A stretch of DNA of 48,597 nt from Accumulibacter sp031732795 (lineage in GTDB: Bacteria > Pseudomonadota > Gammaproteobacteria > Burkholderiales > Rhodocyclaceae), in NCBI GenBank assembly GCA_031732795.1, contig JAVMKC010000006.1, forward strand, positions 1-48,597. Reading direction: 5' to 3'. Position numbers and translations under genes: made by a program. The notes beneath the pieces were generated by a model. The model saw nothing but the letters and a program-made list of their open reading frames with translations, did no database searches and was not told the origin of the DNA. This document shows, in pieces, positions 15,780-25,440 of the stretch (position 1 is its first letter; each line of letters opens with the position of its first letter).

Positions 15780-16930
15780 GCCAGTTCGCGTAAGGCGTCT
15801 ACCAGGCAAGCGACCTGCGCCGGTTGATGCGCGGCGGTCAGCGAGATACGCAAACGAGCCGTACCAGCCGGAACCGTCGGCGGCCGGATCGCCGGAACCC
15901 ACAAACCGCGTCGATGCAGCGCTTCGGCCAGTTGCAGCGTGCGATGGTTGTCGCCGACGATCACCGGCTGGATTGCCGTCGGTGAAGGCAGCAAGTGCCA
16001 GCCGGTGCCGGCGAGACCGTCGCGCAATTGCGCGATCAATTGCCACAAGCGTTGCCGACGTTGCTCGTCGTCGGCAATCCGTTGCAGGCTGGCGGCCAGC
16101 GCGCAGGCGACCATCGGGCTGCCGGCGGTGGTGAAAATGTACGAACGAGCGCGTTGGACCAGCCATTCGATGACCGTTGCTTCACCGGCGACGAAGGCGC
16201 CGGCGACCCCGGCGGCCTTGCCGAGCGTACCCATGTACAGCAGCCGCGGGCTGGCCGGCAGGCGGAAGTGATCGACGCTGCCGCGCCCTTGCCGGCCCAG
16301 CACGCCAAAACCATGCGCATCGTCGACCACCAGCCAGGCGTCGAAGCGTTCAGCGAGCGCCAACAGGCCCGGCAGTGGTGCCAGATCGCCGTCCATGCTG
16401 AATACCGCGTCGCTGAGAATCAGCTTGCGTTTCGCCGAACTGTCGGCAAGCAGGCGTTCGAGCGCCGCCAGGTCGCCGTGCGGGTAGCGCCGACTGTCGG
16501 CGCGGGAAAGCTGTACCGCGTCGATCAATGAGGCATGATTCAGGCGGTCGGCGAATACCGCGTCGCCGCGGCCGACCAGCGCCGGGACGACGGCCAGATT
16601 GGCCAGATAACCGGTCGAAAAGAGCAGGGCTTGCGCAAAACCGGTGAAGGCAGCGAGTTTTTCCTCCACGGTGGCATGCGGTGCCAGATGACCGCTGACC
16701 AGATGCGAGGCACCGCTGCCGACACCCCAGCGTTGCGCGCCGGCGCAAGCGGCGTCGATCAGTGCCGGATCGTTGGCCAATCCCAGATAGTCGTTGCTGC
16801 AAAAACTGATCAACGAGCGGCCGTCGACCTCGACCTGCGGTCCGCAAGGTGTGGCCAATGTCCGCCGTTGGCGATACAGGCCGTCGTTGCGCAACGCCGC
16901 CAGTTCTTGGTGCAACTCGTCGGCGATCAT
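15776..16930 (-). CDS. bioF: 8-amino-7-oxononanoate synthase
   Basis: The 384-residue PLP enzyme shows the alpha-oxoamine synthase pattern: SFCSNDYLGLANDP, GVGSGASHLVSGH, the DDAHGFGVLG block with the PLP Asp, and the Schiff-base lysine K238 in MGTLGKAAGVAGAF. It joins pimeloyl-ACP and L-alanine. The start at 16930 overlaps the bioA stop (ATGA); the longer frame to 16984 adds 18 Arg-rich residues of no family value. Confidence 0.97.
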   Translation of the reverse strand: MIADELHQELAALRNDGLYRQRRTLATPCGPQVEVDGRSLISFCSNDYLGLANDPALIDAACAGAQRWGVGSGASHLVSGHLAPHATVEEKLAAFTGFAQALLFSTGYLANLAVVPALVGRGDAVFADRLNHASLIDAVQLSRADSRRYPHGDLAALERLLADSSAKRKLILSDAVFSMDGDLAPLPGLLALAERFDAWLVVDDAHGFGVLGRQGRGSVDHFRLPASPRLLYMGTLGKAAGVAGAFVAGEATVIEWLVQRARSYIFTTAGSPMVACALAASLQRIADDEQRRQRLWQLIAQLRDGLAGTGWHLLPSPTAIQPVIVGDNHRTLQLAEALHRRGLWVPAIRPPTVPAGTARLRISLTAAHQPAQVACLVDALRELA

Positions 16931-18261
16931 GGTTGTAAAGCGGCGTCGAGCGCGGCGGCGGCACCATGAATCAGCAATTCGCATTCCTCGGCGCTGATCA
17001 CGTAAGGGGGCATGAAATAGACGGTGTTGCCGATCGGCCGCAGCAACAGCCCTCGAGCCAGTGCTTCCCGGTAAAAGCGTCGTGGGAAGGCGACATCGTC
17101 GGTGTCCACATCGAAGGCGGCGATCATTCCGCGCTGCCGCAGATGCCGGACCGCCGGATGCGAGCCGAGCGGCGCCAGGTGGTCGGCAATGATTTTGGCC
17201 AAACGGCGATTGCTGTCGATGACCTGATCCTCGACGAAGATGTCCAGCGTCGCCAAAGCCGCCCGGCAGGCGAGGGCATTGCCGGTATAGGAGTGCGAGT
17301 GCAGGAAGCCACGGCTGGTGGCGTCGTCGTAGAACGCCGCGTAGACATCGTCGGTGGTCATCACGATCGACAGCGGCAGGTAGCCGCCGGAAATACCTTT
17401 CGACAGACAGAGAAAATCCGGGCGGATCGCGGCCTGCTGATGGGCAAAGAAGGTGCCGGTGCGACCGCAGCCGACCGCGATTTCATCGCAAATCAACAGC
17501 ACTTCGTAACGATTGCAAAGATGGCGCGCCAGCCGCAGATACTCCGGATCGTACATTGCCATACCGCTGGCACATTGGATCAGCGGTTCGACGATCAACG
17601 CGGCGATCCGCGAATGATTTGCCTCAAGGTACGTCTCGAGGGCGCTGGCGGCGCGAAAAGCCACTTCGATCGGGTTTGCACCGTATTCGGCGCGCCGGGC
17701 ATCTGGAGTCGGGACGATATGCGCTTGGCGGATCAGCGGCGAGTAGGCGTCCTTGAAAATGGCTACATCGGTCACGGCCAGCGCGCCAATGGTTTCGCCA
17801 TGATAACTGCCTGCCAGACAGACGAATTCCTGCTTTTCCGGGCGGCCGCGATTACGCCAGGCGTGAAAGGCCATCTTGAGGGCGATTTCGGTTGCCGACG
17901 CGCCGTCAGAGGCGTAGAAACAGTGGCCGAGCCGGCCCTGCGTCAGTTTCGACAAGCGTTCCGACAGCTCGACCACCGGTTGGTGTGTGCAACCAGCAAG
18001 AATCACGTGCTCGAGTTCGTCGAGTTGCTGGCGCAACGCCGCGTTGATCCGCGGGTTGCAGTGGCCGAACAGATTGACCCACCACGAACTGATGCCGTCG
18101 AGATAGCGTCGGCCATCGACGTCGTAAAGCCAGACGCCTTGTCCGCGAGCGATCGGGATCAGTGGCAGCGCTTCGACGGCCGCCGCGTGGTGTTTCATTT
18201 GCGTGCAGGGATGCCAGACGGCAGCCAGACTGCGCGTCAGCAGATGATCATTGTCGGGCAT
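16927..18261 (-). CDS. bioA: adenosylmethionine-8-amino-7-oxononanoate aminotransferase
   Basis: The 444-residue class III aminotransferase has VWHPCTQMKHH at the N-terminus, GISSWWVNLFGH, a HCFYASDGASATEIALKMA block, LICDEIAVGCGRTG and the PLP lysine K288 in LSKGISGGYLPL. W18-type and Y-containing substrate residues typical of BioA are visible near the start. It makes diaminopelargonate using SAM as amino donor. The start at 18261 is chosen because MPDNDHLLTRSLAAVWHPC is the family's N-terminus; the frame is open to 18369 but overlaps the DUF2863 gene. It lies 14 bases after that gene. Confidence 0.97.
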   Translation of the reverse strand: MPDNDHLLTRSLAAVWHPCTQMKHHAAAVEALPLIPIARGQGVWLYDVDGRRYLDGISSWWVNLFGHCNPRINAALRQQLDELEHVILAGCTHQPVVELSERLSKLTQGRLGHCFYASDGASATEIALKMAFHAWRNRGRPEKQEFVCLAGSYHGETIGALAVTDVAIFKDAYSPLIRQAHIVPTPDARRAEYGANPIEVAFRAASALETYLEANHSRIAALIVEPLIQCASGMAMYDPEYLRLARHLCNRYEVLLICDEIAVGCGRTGTFFAHQQAAIRPDFLCLSKGISGGYLPLSIVMTTDDVYAAFYDDATSRGFLHSHSYTGNALACRAALATLDIFVEDQVIDSNRRLAKIIADHLAPLGSHPAVRHLRQRGMIAAFDVDTDDVAFPRRFYREALARGLLLRPIGNTVYFMPPYVISAEECELLIHGAAAALDAALQP

Positions 18262-18275
18262 CGGGGCGTTCCGCT

Positions 18276-19451
18276 TCAATGCAGCGACTGCGAAGACACG
18301 GTGGTCGACTCGGGCATCTCGGCGTGCACCGTGTCCCCTTCGGCGTTGGGATACAACGGCGCGCCGCAATCGTCGCAGAATTCATAAGGAAACTGCTGGT
18401 CGAGAATGACGATTTCGTTCAGGCCGGCTTTGCGCAAAACGCTCTCGATTTCGCTGGCGATGTCACTGCTGTCGTCTTCGACGCCGAGCAAAGGCCAGAC
18501 GACGCCATGGTAGACCTCGTCACCACTTTGCGGGCAGAAGCTGACCCGGTATTCCTCGAGCCGCTTGTCGTGAAATGCACCGATCACCGCCCGCAAATCC
18601 GCGGCCGATTGGCCGAGCGTCGATTGCAGAAACGATACCGAGGCATTCAATGAGTAAGGTCGTGAGGCGCTGTCGGCGGAACGGCAAGCCGCATGATAGG
18701 CGTCGGCGAGCAGGGGCTGGTAAGCGCAGCCGGTGAGCAGCGGTTCGAGAACCGGTCCGCCCTGGCGAACCCATTCTTTCAGGACGTTTTCCCGGGTACT
18801 GCGGTCCGGTTCATTCCAGCGGAACAACGGTTGGCCGCGATTGACGGAGAGCGCGCCAACCAGATAGCGAGTGTCCGACAGAAAACGGTTGGTTTCCGGC
18901 ATTGCCGAGGCGTCGATGCGCAGATTTTCGCCGGCCAGTGCGCAATCGCCGAGATGGCGCATCAATTGCCAAGTGTCGACGAAACTGTGCGGCAACTGGT
19001 CGGGACTGTACAGATAGTCGGCCAGAGCGATGCGGGCATCGTGGGCGAAGATATGCGCACCCAACTGCACTTTCAGGTTCTGCAAAGTGGCTTTCGGGAT
19101 CGTTGCGGTGGGAATTGAGAAACGCGACCAAGCCAACAGGGGCACGGCGAACAGCAGGACGTCGAATTCGCTTCCTTGATCAACCATCACACACGATTCG
19201 GCGTGCGATTCGATGATGTCGGCCAGATCGTCATGAGCCATTGGATGCGTGTCGAACAGCCGGTCGAGCGCCGAGGTCAGGTCATCTTCCGAGCCGTCAT
19301 GAAACAGCTTGTTGACGATTTCCGAGAGCCGGCCCTGCCAAAAAAAATCTTCCAGCTTGCTACCGGATTCGGCCAAGCCGATTGCCAGCCGGCCGAGCTC
19401 GCTGGCGTCGGCGGAAATACGCTTACGGGAAGAAAATCGGCTGCGTTTCAT
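18276..19451 (-). CDS. DUF2863 family protein
   Basis: The 391-residue protein opens MKRSRFSSRKRISADASEL and GLAESGSKLEDFFWQ, which I recall as the signature of DUF2863, a family found in Betaproteobacteria and without known function. No signal peptide and no membrane segment. A CDDCG pair near the C-terminus (FCDDCGAPLYPN) could bind metal but lacks a second pair. It begins the same-strand run that continues with bioA after 14 bases, so it is probably cotranscribed with the biotin genes. The ATG at 19451 is chosen by family start; no clear ribosome site. A frame extending to 19496 is without support. Confidence 0.8.
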   Translation of the reverse strand: MKRSRFSSRKRISADASELGRLAIGLAESGSKLEDFFWQGRLSEIVNKLFHDGSEDDLTSALDRLFDTHPMAHDDLADIIESHAESCVMVDQGSEFDVLLFAVPLLAWSRFSIPTATIPKATLQNLKVQLGAHIFAHDARIALADYLYSPDQLPHSFVDTWQLMRHLGDCALAGENLRIDASAMPETNRFLSDTRYLVGALSVNRGQPLFRWNEPDRSTRENVLKEWVRQGGPVLEPLLTGCAYQPLLADAYHAACRSADSASRPYSLNASVSFLQSTLGQSAADLRAVIGAFHDKRLEEYRVSFCPQSGDEVYHGVVWPLLGVEDDSSDIASEIESVLRKAGLNEIVILDQQFPYEFCDDCGAPLYPNAEGDTVHAEMPESTTVSSQSLH

Positions 19452-19486
19452 GATCGAGAGGCCCGGGAAATGATGTCTGGTACGGC

Positions 19487-19495
19487 ATTGTAACA
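19487..19495 (-). promoter_or_regulatory. extended -10 box ahead of the DUF2863-bio operon
   Basis: On the minus strand TGTTACAAT stands about 36 bases before the ATG at 19451, an extended -10 with five of six matches to TATAAT. No good -35 is present 17 bases upstream. It is the only candidate between livF and the operon. No BirA operator was recognised. Confidence 0.35.
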
Positions 19496-19593
19496 AGGCT
19501 GGATCGCTCTACGTCTTGGCTCCGGCAATCCCACCCGCTGAAAATCGAGGGTGTCGTCTAGTAGCTCGGGGGCGCTAACGTTGCGCTGGTGAG

Positions 19594-20298
<705 letters not shown>

Positions 20299-20313
20299 GT
20301 TTTTTCCGTCCGT

Positions 20314-21090
20314 TCAAGCCACCGACCCGCCAAGGTAGGCTTCGATGACCCGCGGGTCGCGTTGTACCACCGCCGGCACGTCCTCGCAGATTTTTTCACC
20401 GTAATCGAGTACGGCCACCCGGGTGCACAACCCCATTACCAGCTTGACGTCATGCTCGATCAGCAACACGGTCACGCCATCGCGACTGATTCCTTCGACC
20501 AGGACGCGCAAGGCTTCGGTTTCGGTGCCGTTCATGCCGGCCGCCGGCTCATCGAGCGCCAGCAGCTTCGGCTCGGTCGCCAGCGCGCGGGCAATTTCCA
20601 GGCGCCGTTGGTCGCCGTAGGACAGGTGTTTGGCGTAATCGTGCGCCCGCTCGTGAATGCCGACATAGTGCAGCAGTTCCTCGGCGCGGCGCAGGATCGC
20701 CGCTTCCTCGTCACGGGTCGCCCGATTGCGGAAGATGGCGCCGAAAACGTTGGCCCGGGTGCGCAGATGGCGACCGACCATGACGTTTTCCATGGCGGTC
20801 ATGTTGCCGAACAGGCGGATGTTCTGAAAAGTGCGGGCGATGCCGACGGCGGCCGCCTTGTGCGGCGCATCCGCCGCCAGCCGGACACCATCGAAAACGA
20901 AATGGCCGCTTTCGTTCCGATACAAGCCGGTCAGGCAATTGAAGAAAGTCGTCTTGCCGGCACCATTGGGACCGATCAGGCCATAGATGTCACCGCGGCG
21001 AATGGTCAACGACACGTCGTGCAGGGCTTTGACGCCACCGAAATGCTTGGCGACGGCGTGCGCTTCGAGGAGAACGGACGGTTCGCTCAT
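20314..21090 (-). CDS. livG: branched-chain amino acid ABC transporter, ATPase LivG
   Basis: The 258-residue ATPase carries Walker A GPNGAGKTT (40-48), IARTFQNIRLFGNMTAMENVMVG, signature LSYGDQRRLEIARALA and Walker B LLALDEPAAGMNGTE, all standard LivG blocks. The LSYG form of the signature is usual in LivG. Its start overlaps the livM stop (ATGA at 21087-21090). Pairs with LivF on the cytosolic side. Confidence 0.95.
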   Translation of the reverse strand: MSEPSVLLEAHAVAKHFGGVKALHDVSLTIRRGDIYGLIGPNGAGKTTFFNCLTGLYRNESGHFVFDGVRLAADAPHKAAAVGIARTFQNIRLFGNMTAMENVMVGRHLRTRANVFGAIFRNRATRDEEAAILRRAEELLHYVGIHERAHDYAKHLSYGDQRRLEIARALATEPKLLALDEPAAGMNGTETEALRVLVEGISRDGVTVLLIEHDVKLVMGLCTRVAVLDYGEKICEDVPAVVQRDPRVIEAYLGGSVA

Positions 21091-22160
21091 GCTCGGTCCG
21101 CCGATTCAGCCAGTTCCCGACGACGCTGCGACGAGGGCCACAGCCCAGCCGGCCGGAAGCGCATCACCAGTACCAAGGCCAGACCGAAGACCAGCATGCG
21201 CAGGCTTTCCGGGTCGAGGATCATCCGCCCGAAAATGATCTGCTGCAGCGGCTCGATGCCATAGCGTAGCGCTTCCGGTAAGGCGGTCAGCAGTACGGCG
21301 CCGAGAATCACCCCGGGAATGTGCCCCATGCCGCCAAGAACGACCATTGCCAGGATGGTGATCGACTCCATCAACGAAAAACTTTCCGGGCTGACGAAAC
21401 CTTGCATTGCCGCGAAGACGCCGCCGGCGATGCCGCCGAAGGAGGCGCCCATGGCGAAAGCCAGCAATTTGATGTTGCGGGTATTGATCCCGCACGCCTT
21501 GGCGGCCACCTCGTCCTCACGAATTGCCTGCCAGGCGCGGCCGACACGCGAATCCTGCAAGCGGATATTGATGACGATCACCAGGATCGCCAGTGCGACC
21601 AGCAGAAAATAATATTTTTGCGGTCCGGTGATGGTGAAGCCGAAGAGGTGGCCGGTTTGGGCGAAGGAAAAATCGCCGAAGCGGATTGGATCGATCAGCG
21701 TGATGCCTTGTGCGCCATTGGTGACGTTGATCGGCGCGTTGAGGTTGTTCATGAAAATGCGGATGATTTCGCCGAAACCGAGGGTGACGATCGCCAGATA
21801 GTCGCCGCGCAGCTTGAGGGTTGGCGCGCCAAGGATTACGCCGAAGAAACAGGCCAGAGCCGCCCCGACCGGCAAAATCACCCAGAAAGGCAGATGGATG
21901 CCGAAATGCGGCGAAGCCAGCAGGGCGTAGGCGTAGGCGCCAACGGCATAAAAGGCGACATAACCCAGATCGAGCAATCCGGCATAGCCGACGACGATGT
22001 TCAAGCCCAGCGCCAGAAAGATGTAAAGAATCGCGAAATTGGCGATGCGCACCCAGGCTTGGCCACCCAGCGCGGCAACGAACGGCACGGCCAGCAACAC
22101 TGCCGCGATCAGTACCACTCCCAGCCAGGAGACGGATTTTCCAGAGCGAAACATCGTCAT
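21087..22160 (-). CDS. livM: branched-chain amino acid ABC transporter, permease LivM
   Basis: The 357-residue permease has about nine hydrophobic helices, with VGYAGLLDLGYVAFYAVGAYAYALL, APTLKLRGDYLAIVTLGFGEI and the EAA-like loop GRAWQAIREDEVAAKACGIN. The start is ATG at 22160, whose first bases overlap the livH stop; the frame stays open to 22847 but only as a shadow of livH. Works with LivH as the membrane pore. Confidence 0.95.
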   Translation of the reverse strand: MTMFRSGKSVSWLGVVLIAAVLLAVPFVAALGGQAWVRIANFAILYIFLALGLNIVVGYAGLLDLGYVAFYAVGAYAYALLASPHFGIHLPFWVILPVGAALACFFGVILGAPTLKLRGDYLAIVTLGFGEIIRIFMNNLNAPINVTNGAQGITLIDPIRFGDFSFAQTGHLFGFTITGPQKYYFLLVALAILVIVINIRLQDSRVGRAWQAIREDEVAAKACGINTRNIKLLAFAMGASFGGIAGGVFAAMQGFVSPESFSLMESITILAMVVLGGMGHIPGVILGAVLLTALPEALRYGIEPLQQIIFGRMILDPESLRMLVFGLALVLVMRFRPAGLWPSSQRRRELAESADRA

Positions 22161-23080
22161 GCCCGGTCTCCGGTACGTTCGCCAAACAGCCCGGACGGGC
22201 GGAACATCAATACGATGATCAACACGATGAAAGCGAAAATGTCCTGGTAATGGCTGCCGAGAAAGTTGCCGGTCAGGTCCCCGATATAACCGGCGCCCAG
22301 TGCTTCGATCACCCCGAGCAGGATGCCGCCAGCCATTGCGCCGGCCAGATTGCCGATACCGCCAAGAACGGCGGCGGTGAACGCTTTCAGGCCAAGCATG
22401 AAACCCATCTGATAATGGGCAATTTCGTAGTAGGAGCCGACCATTCCGCCGGCAACGGCACCCAATGCCGAACCGATGATGAAAGCCATGGCGATTACCT
22501 GGTCGATGTTGACGCCCATCAAGGAAGCGACGTGCGGATTCTGCGCTGTGGCGCGCATGGCCATGCCGATCTTGGTTCGGTGTACCAGGAAGATCAGGCC
22601 GATCATCATCAGTGCCGCCATGGTCACGATGGCGATCTGGACGTTGGTGAATGTCGCGCCGCCGAATTCGTAAATCCGTTTGTCGATCATCGGTGGGAAA
22701 GTGATGTAGTTGCGGCCCCAGATGATCATGGCCACGTTTTGCAGGACGATCGACATGCCGATGGCGGTGATCAGCGGGGTCAGCCGTGGCGCATGGCGCA
22801 GCGGGCGATAAGCAACGCGTTCGAGTGCCCAGCCGAGAATCATGCACACGACCACCGAGACCAGCAAGGCGATGGTCAATGCGGCCATCGGCGGAACGCC
22901 GGCAGCGGCAAGGGAGACGATGACCGTGAAGGCGACCATGGTCCCGATCATCACCACTTCGCCATGGGCGAAGTTGATCAGGCCGATGATCCCATAAACC
23001 ATGGTGTAACCCAGTGCGACCAAGGCGTAGACCGCACCAAGGGTGATGCCGTTAATCAGTTGCTGGAGGAGGGTGTCCAT
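22157..23080 (-). CDS. livH: branched-chain amino acid ABC transporter, permease LivH
   Basis: The 307-residue permease begins LLQQLINGITLGAVYALVALG and shows YGIIGLINFAHGEVVMIG, the RATAQNPHVASLMGVN loop that contacts the ATPases, and AVLGGIGNLAGAMAGG. Eight helices are likely. It follows the binding-protein gene after a 149-base gap that contains a terminator hairpin, so its level is likely below that of the binding protein. Confidence 0.95.
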   Translation of the reverse strand: MDTLLQQLINGITLGAVYALVALGYTMVYGIIGLINFAHGEVVMIGTMVAFTVIVSLAAAGVPPMAALTIALLVSVVVCMILGWALERVAYRPLRHAPRLTPLITAIGMSIVLQNVAMIIWGRNYITFPPMIDKRIYEFGGATFTNVQIAIVTMAALMMIGLIFLVHRTKIGMAMRATAQNPHVASLMGVNIDQVIAMAFIIGSALGAVAGGMVGSYYEIAHYQMGFMLGLKAFTAAVLGGIGNLAGAMAGGILLGVIEALGAGYIGDLTGNFLGSHYQDIFAFIVLIIVLMFRPSGLFGERTGDRA

Positions 23081-23184
23081 TGCAAGCTTTCGGTAGCCGG
23101 GTGCTCACGACAAACCCGGACCGTTCAGGCGCCCTGGCCAACCGAGTCGGTTGAATCCAGTGGAGGCCAAGCGAACGCAGAAGC

Positions 23185-23217
23185 AAAAAAACGGAGGAAT
23201 GGATGACCATTCCTCCG
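23185..23217 (-). terminator. Rho-independent terminator or attenuator between livK and livH
   Basis: On the minus strand an 11-bp perfect stem (CGGAGGAATGG/CCATTCCTCCG, 23192-23217) with a 4-base loop is followed by seven T (23185-23191). It begins 12 bases after the binding-protein stop. Partial readthrough would give the usual excess of binding protein over permease. Confidence 0.85.
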
Positions 23218-23229
23218 AGATTGGGACGC

Positions 23230-24504
23230 TTATTTCTTGGCGTCCGGAGTTGGTGCGGCGGGAGCCGGAGCAGCGGCAGGAGCCGCAGCGGGAGCCGGGG
23301 CAGCGGCAGCGCCTCCTTCGGACTTCAAGGTTGCCAGCTTGCCGCCCTTAATTTCAAAAACGGTGATCGCGCCGTTCTTGATGTCGCCTTTTTCGTCGAA
23401 TTCGATCTTGCCGGTAACGCCGTTGTACGAGGTCTTGCCGACTTGCGACAGATACTTGGCCGGCTCGACGGAATTGGCGCGCTTCATGGAATCAATCAGG
23501 ACCATCACCGCGTCGTAGCTGTAAGGCGAATAAATCTGGATTTGCCCGTACTTCTTGGTGAAATCCTCGACGAATTTCTGGCCGTTCGGCAATTTGTCGA
23601 CCGGCAGACCGGCCTGCGAGCAGACCACGCCTTCGGAAGCTTCGCCAGCAAGCTTGATCAACTCCGGCGAGCAACCGCCGTCGCCGGTGGTGAACTTGGC
23701 TTTGATGCCCAGTTCCTTGATCTGTTTGAGCATTGGACCGCCGATGGCGTCCATGCCACCCAGGAAGATCACGTCGGGATTCTTGGCTTTGATCTTGGTC
23801 AGAATCGCCTTGAAGTCGGTGGCCTTGTCGTTGGTGAACTCACGCGCGACGACATTGGCACCGGCGGCTTTGGCGGCTTTTTCGACTTCATCGGCCAAAC
23901 CCTGGCCATATGCGGTACGGTCGTCGATGATCGCCACGTTCTTGGCGCCGAGGTCCTTGACGGCGTAGGTGCCGATCACCGAGCCTTGCTGGATGTCGTT
24001 GGCCATCACCCGGAAGGTGGTGTTGAAGCCTTGCTGGGTGTACTTGGGATTGGTCGCTGACGGCGAGATTTGCGGCAGACCACCTTGGTTGTAAATCGCC
24101 GACGCCGGGATGGTGGTTCCGGAGTTCAGGTGACCGACGACGCCGGCCACTTTGGCATCGACCAGTTTCTGGGCGACGACGGTGCCGGTTTTCGGATCGG
24201 CCTGGTCGTCTTCGCCCAACAATTCGAATTTGATCACTTTGCCGTCGATTTCGATTTTCTTGGCGTTGGCGTCCTCGACGGCGAGGCGGGCACCGTTTTC
24301 ATTGTCTTTGCCGAGGTGGGCAATCGGGCCGGTCAGCGGAGCGACATGGCCAATCTTGACCACCTGTTCCGGCTTTGCCGCGGGGGCCGGCGCGGCAGCG
24401 GGAGCGGGTGCGGCAGCTTTGGGTTCTTCCTTCTTGCCACAACCAATAATGGCTACGGAAGCGGCCAGAACGACCAGCACACCAGGAATACGTACATGGC
24501 TCAT
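23230..24504 (-). CDS. branched-chain amino acid type binding lipoprotein, LivK-like
   Basis: The 424-residue protein has a lipoprotein signal (VLVVLAASVAIIGC), then an Ala/Pro-rich stretch, then a type I periplasmic binding fold: VVKIGHVAPLTGPIAHLGKD, VVGHLNSGTTIPASAIYNQ, KNVAIIDDRTAYGQGLADE, DVIFLGGMDAIGGPMLKQ and YSPYSYDAVMVLIDSMK. The S/T residues of HLNSGTT bind the amino acid carboxylate in the family. A second Ala/Pro-rich tail closes the protein (APAPAAAPAAAPAPAAP). The start at 24504 has GGAG nine bases before; the ATG at 24531 has none. Ligand is probably a branched-chain or other neutral amino acid; urea or amide homologues exist. It heads the liv operon. Confidence 0.93.
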   Translation of the reverse strand: MSHVRIPGVLVVLAASVAIIGCGKKEEPKAAAPAPAAAPAPAAKPEQVVKIGHVAPLTGPIAHLGKDNENGARLAVEDANAKKIEIDGKVIKFELLGEDDQADPKTGTVVAQKLVDAKVAGVVGHLNSGTTIPASAIYNQGGLPQISPSATNPKYTQQGFNTTFRVMANDIQQGSVIGTYAVKDLGAKNVAIIDDRTAYGQGLADEVEKAAKAAGANVVAREFTNDKATDFKAILTKIKAKNPDVIFLGGMDAIGGPMLKQIKELGIKAKFTTGDGGCSPELIKLAGEASEGVVCSQAGLPVDKLPNGQKFVEDFTKKYGQIQIYSPYSYDAVMVLIDSMKRANSVEPAKYLSQVGKTSYNGVTGKIEFDEKGDIKNGAITVFEIKGGKLATLKSEGGAAAAPAPAAAPAAAPAPAAPTPDAKK

Positions 24505-24550
24505 AGATTTAGTCTCCGAGATATTGTTCATGTGAACGAATGAGCGCGGA

Positions 24551-24579
24551 ATTGTCCAAGCACATCAGCACCTTGTCAA
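24551..24579 (-). promoter_or_regulatory. sigma-70 promoter of the liv operon
   Basis: Minus-strand TTGACA (24574-24579) and GACAAT (24551-24556) are 17 bases apart. The -35 is perfect and the -10 matches at four of six. The expected start lies about 40 bases before the ATG at 24504. Confidence 0.55.
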
Positions 24580-24664
24580 CTTCCTTGTCCTTGGGCAGAG
24601 ATCGGGGCGAATATTTCGACGCCTATATGGAATAAAAAACCAGTTTGAAGCCGGCTGTATAAAC

Positions 24665-24691
24665 AAAAAAACCGGCGTGAGACCGGTTTTT
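24665..24691. terminator. terminator after the cytochrome c gene
   Basis: AAAAACCGG and CCGGTTTTT pair around a 6-7 base loop. Read on the minus strand it lies 19 bases after the cytochrome stop and is followed by a run of T. The A/T flanks make it able to act in both directions. Confidence 0.8.
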
Positions 24692-24709
24692 GGGTTGGCG
24701 CGAAGAGGA

Positions 24710-25015
24710 TTACTTGAGGCTGAGAATCCACTTGACCAATTTGGTTGCTTCTTCAGGCTTGACCGACGCATTGGGTGGCATCGGGATTTCACCCCATGAG
24801 CCCTTGCCGCCTTTGAGGACTTTCTCGACCAGCTTGGCTTCATCCTTGGCGGTGTATTTCTTGGCGACGTCCTTGTACGCCGGACCGACGACTTTTTTGT
24901 CGATGGCATGGCACGACATGCAGTTCTTGGACTTGGCCAAGGCTTCATCAGCCTGTACCGCTGTCACAGACATCGCTCCGGCAACCGCCAGCAAGCACAT
25001 ATGGATTACTTTCAT
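24710..25015 (-). CDS. small soluble cytochrome c (c551/c552 type)
   Basis: The 101-residue protein has a signal peptide (22 residues, ending near VQA/DEAL). The haem motif is CMSCH with C32, C35 and H36, and the axial Met is M79 in GEIPMPPN, giving a His-Met class I cytochrome of the c551/c8 kind. KSKNCMSCHAIDKKVVGPAY and the last helix EEATKLVKWILSL are typical. It carries electrons in the periplasm to an oxidase or nitrite reductase; partner not known. GGAG lies seven bases before the ATG. It has its own terminator and is probably a single-gene unit. Confidence 0.95.
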   Translation of the reverse strand: MKVIHMCLLAVAGAMSVTAVQADEALAKSKNCMSCHAIDKKVVGPAYKDVAKKYTAKDEAKLVEKVLKGGKGSWGEIPMPPNASVKPEEATKLVKWILSLK

Positions 25016-25440
25016 GCTCTTACTCCGTTCTGGTAGGGGGATAAAACGTGACGATCATATTTCAGTTTGGCCACCTTGAAAAGGTCTCATGCTTGACGGC
25101 GCCAAGCGATTGCTGACGATCAGGTAACGCGTTGAACAAGGGCCGCGTTGACAGGTGCAGGCATTTAAAACCAAAGTGATTTTCCGTCAAAAATACGTCT
25201 TCTGACGTCTTGAAAATACGTGGCTGACACAGCTAGCCGTTTGGAAAACAGGCGCGCATCTCTACAAAATTCTCTTTCTTTTGCAATGTCTTTGTCCTGG
25301 TGAGGTGCAGGGTGAAGAACTTGTCTTATATCAAATCGGTAAAATTCAACAACTTGAAGCGGGAATGATCTTGTTTTTCCTCTCGAAGCGTCTACGGTTG
25401 AACTAAGCTTTCAGTAGACATTCACCCAGGGAGGAGATAA
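25016..25440. other. 425-base divergent promoter region
   Basis: No gene is present. It separates the cytochrome c gene (left) from the TonB-dependent receptor operon (right), so holds promoters for both. No Fur-like or other operator was recognised. A GGGAGGAG ribosome site precedes the receptor ATG by four bases. Confidence 0.45.

Noticed and set aside
15780..16166. Upstream extension of bioH to 382 codons
   Set aside because: It lies inside bioF and is Arg/Ala-rich nonsense; BioH length and the ATGA overlap support 15779.
16931..18387. Long plus-strand frames opposite bioA (over 470 codons) and similar frames opposite the liv, uvrA and rho genes
   Set aside because: They are antisense shadows of high-GC genes with well-known products; no ribosome sites or domains.
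22161..22847. Upstream extension of livM to 586 codons
   Set aside because: It overlaps livH over its length; the ATGA overlap at 22157-22160 and the family N-terminus give the true start.
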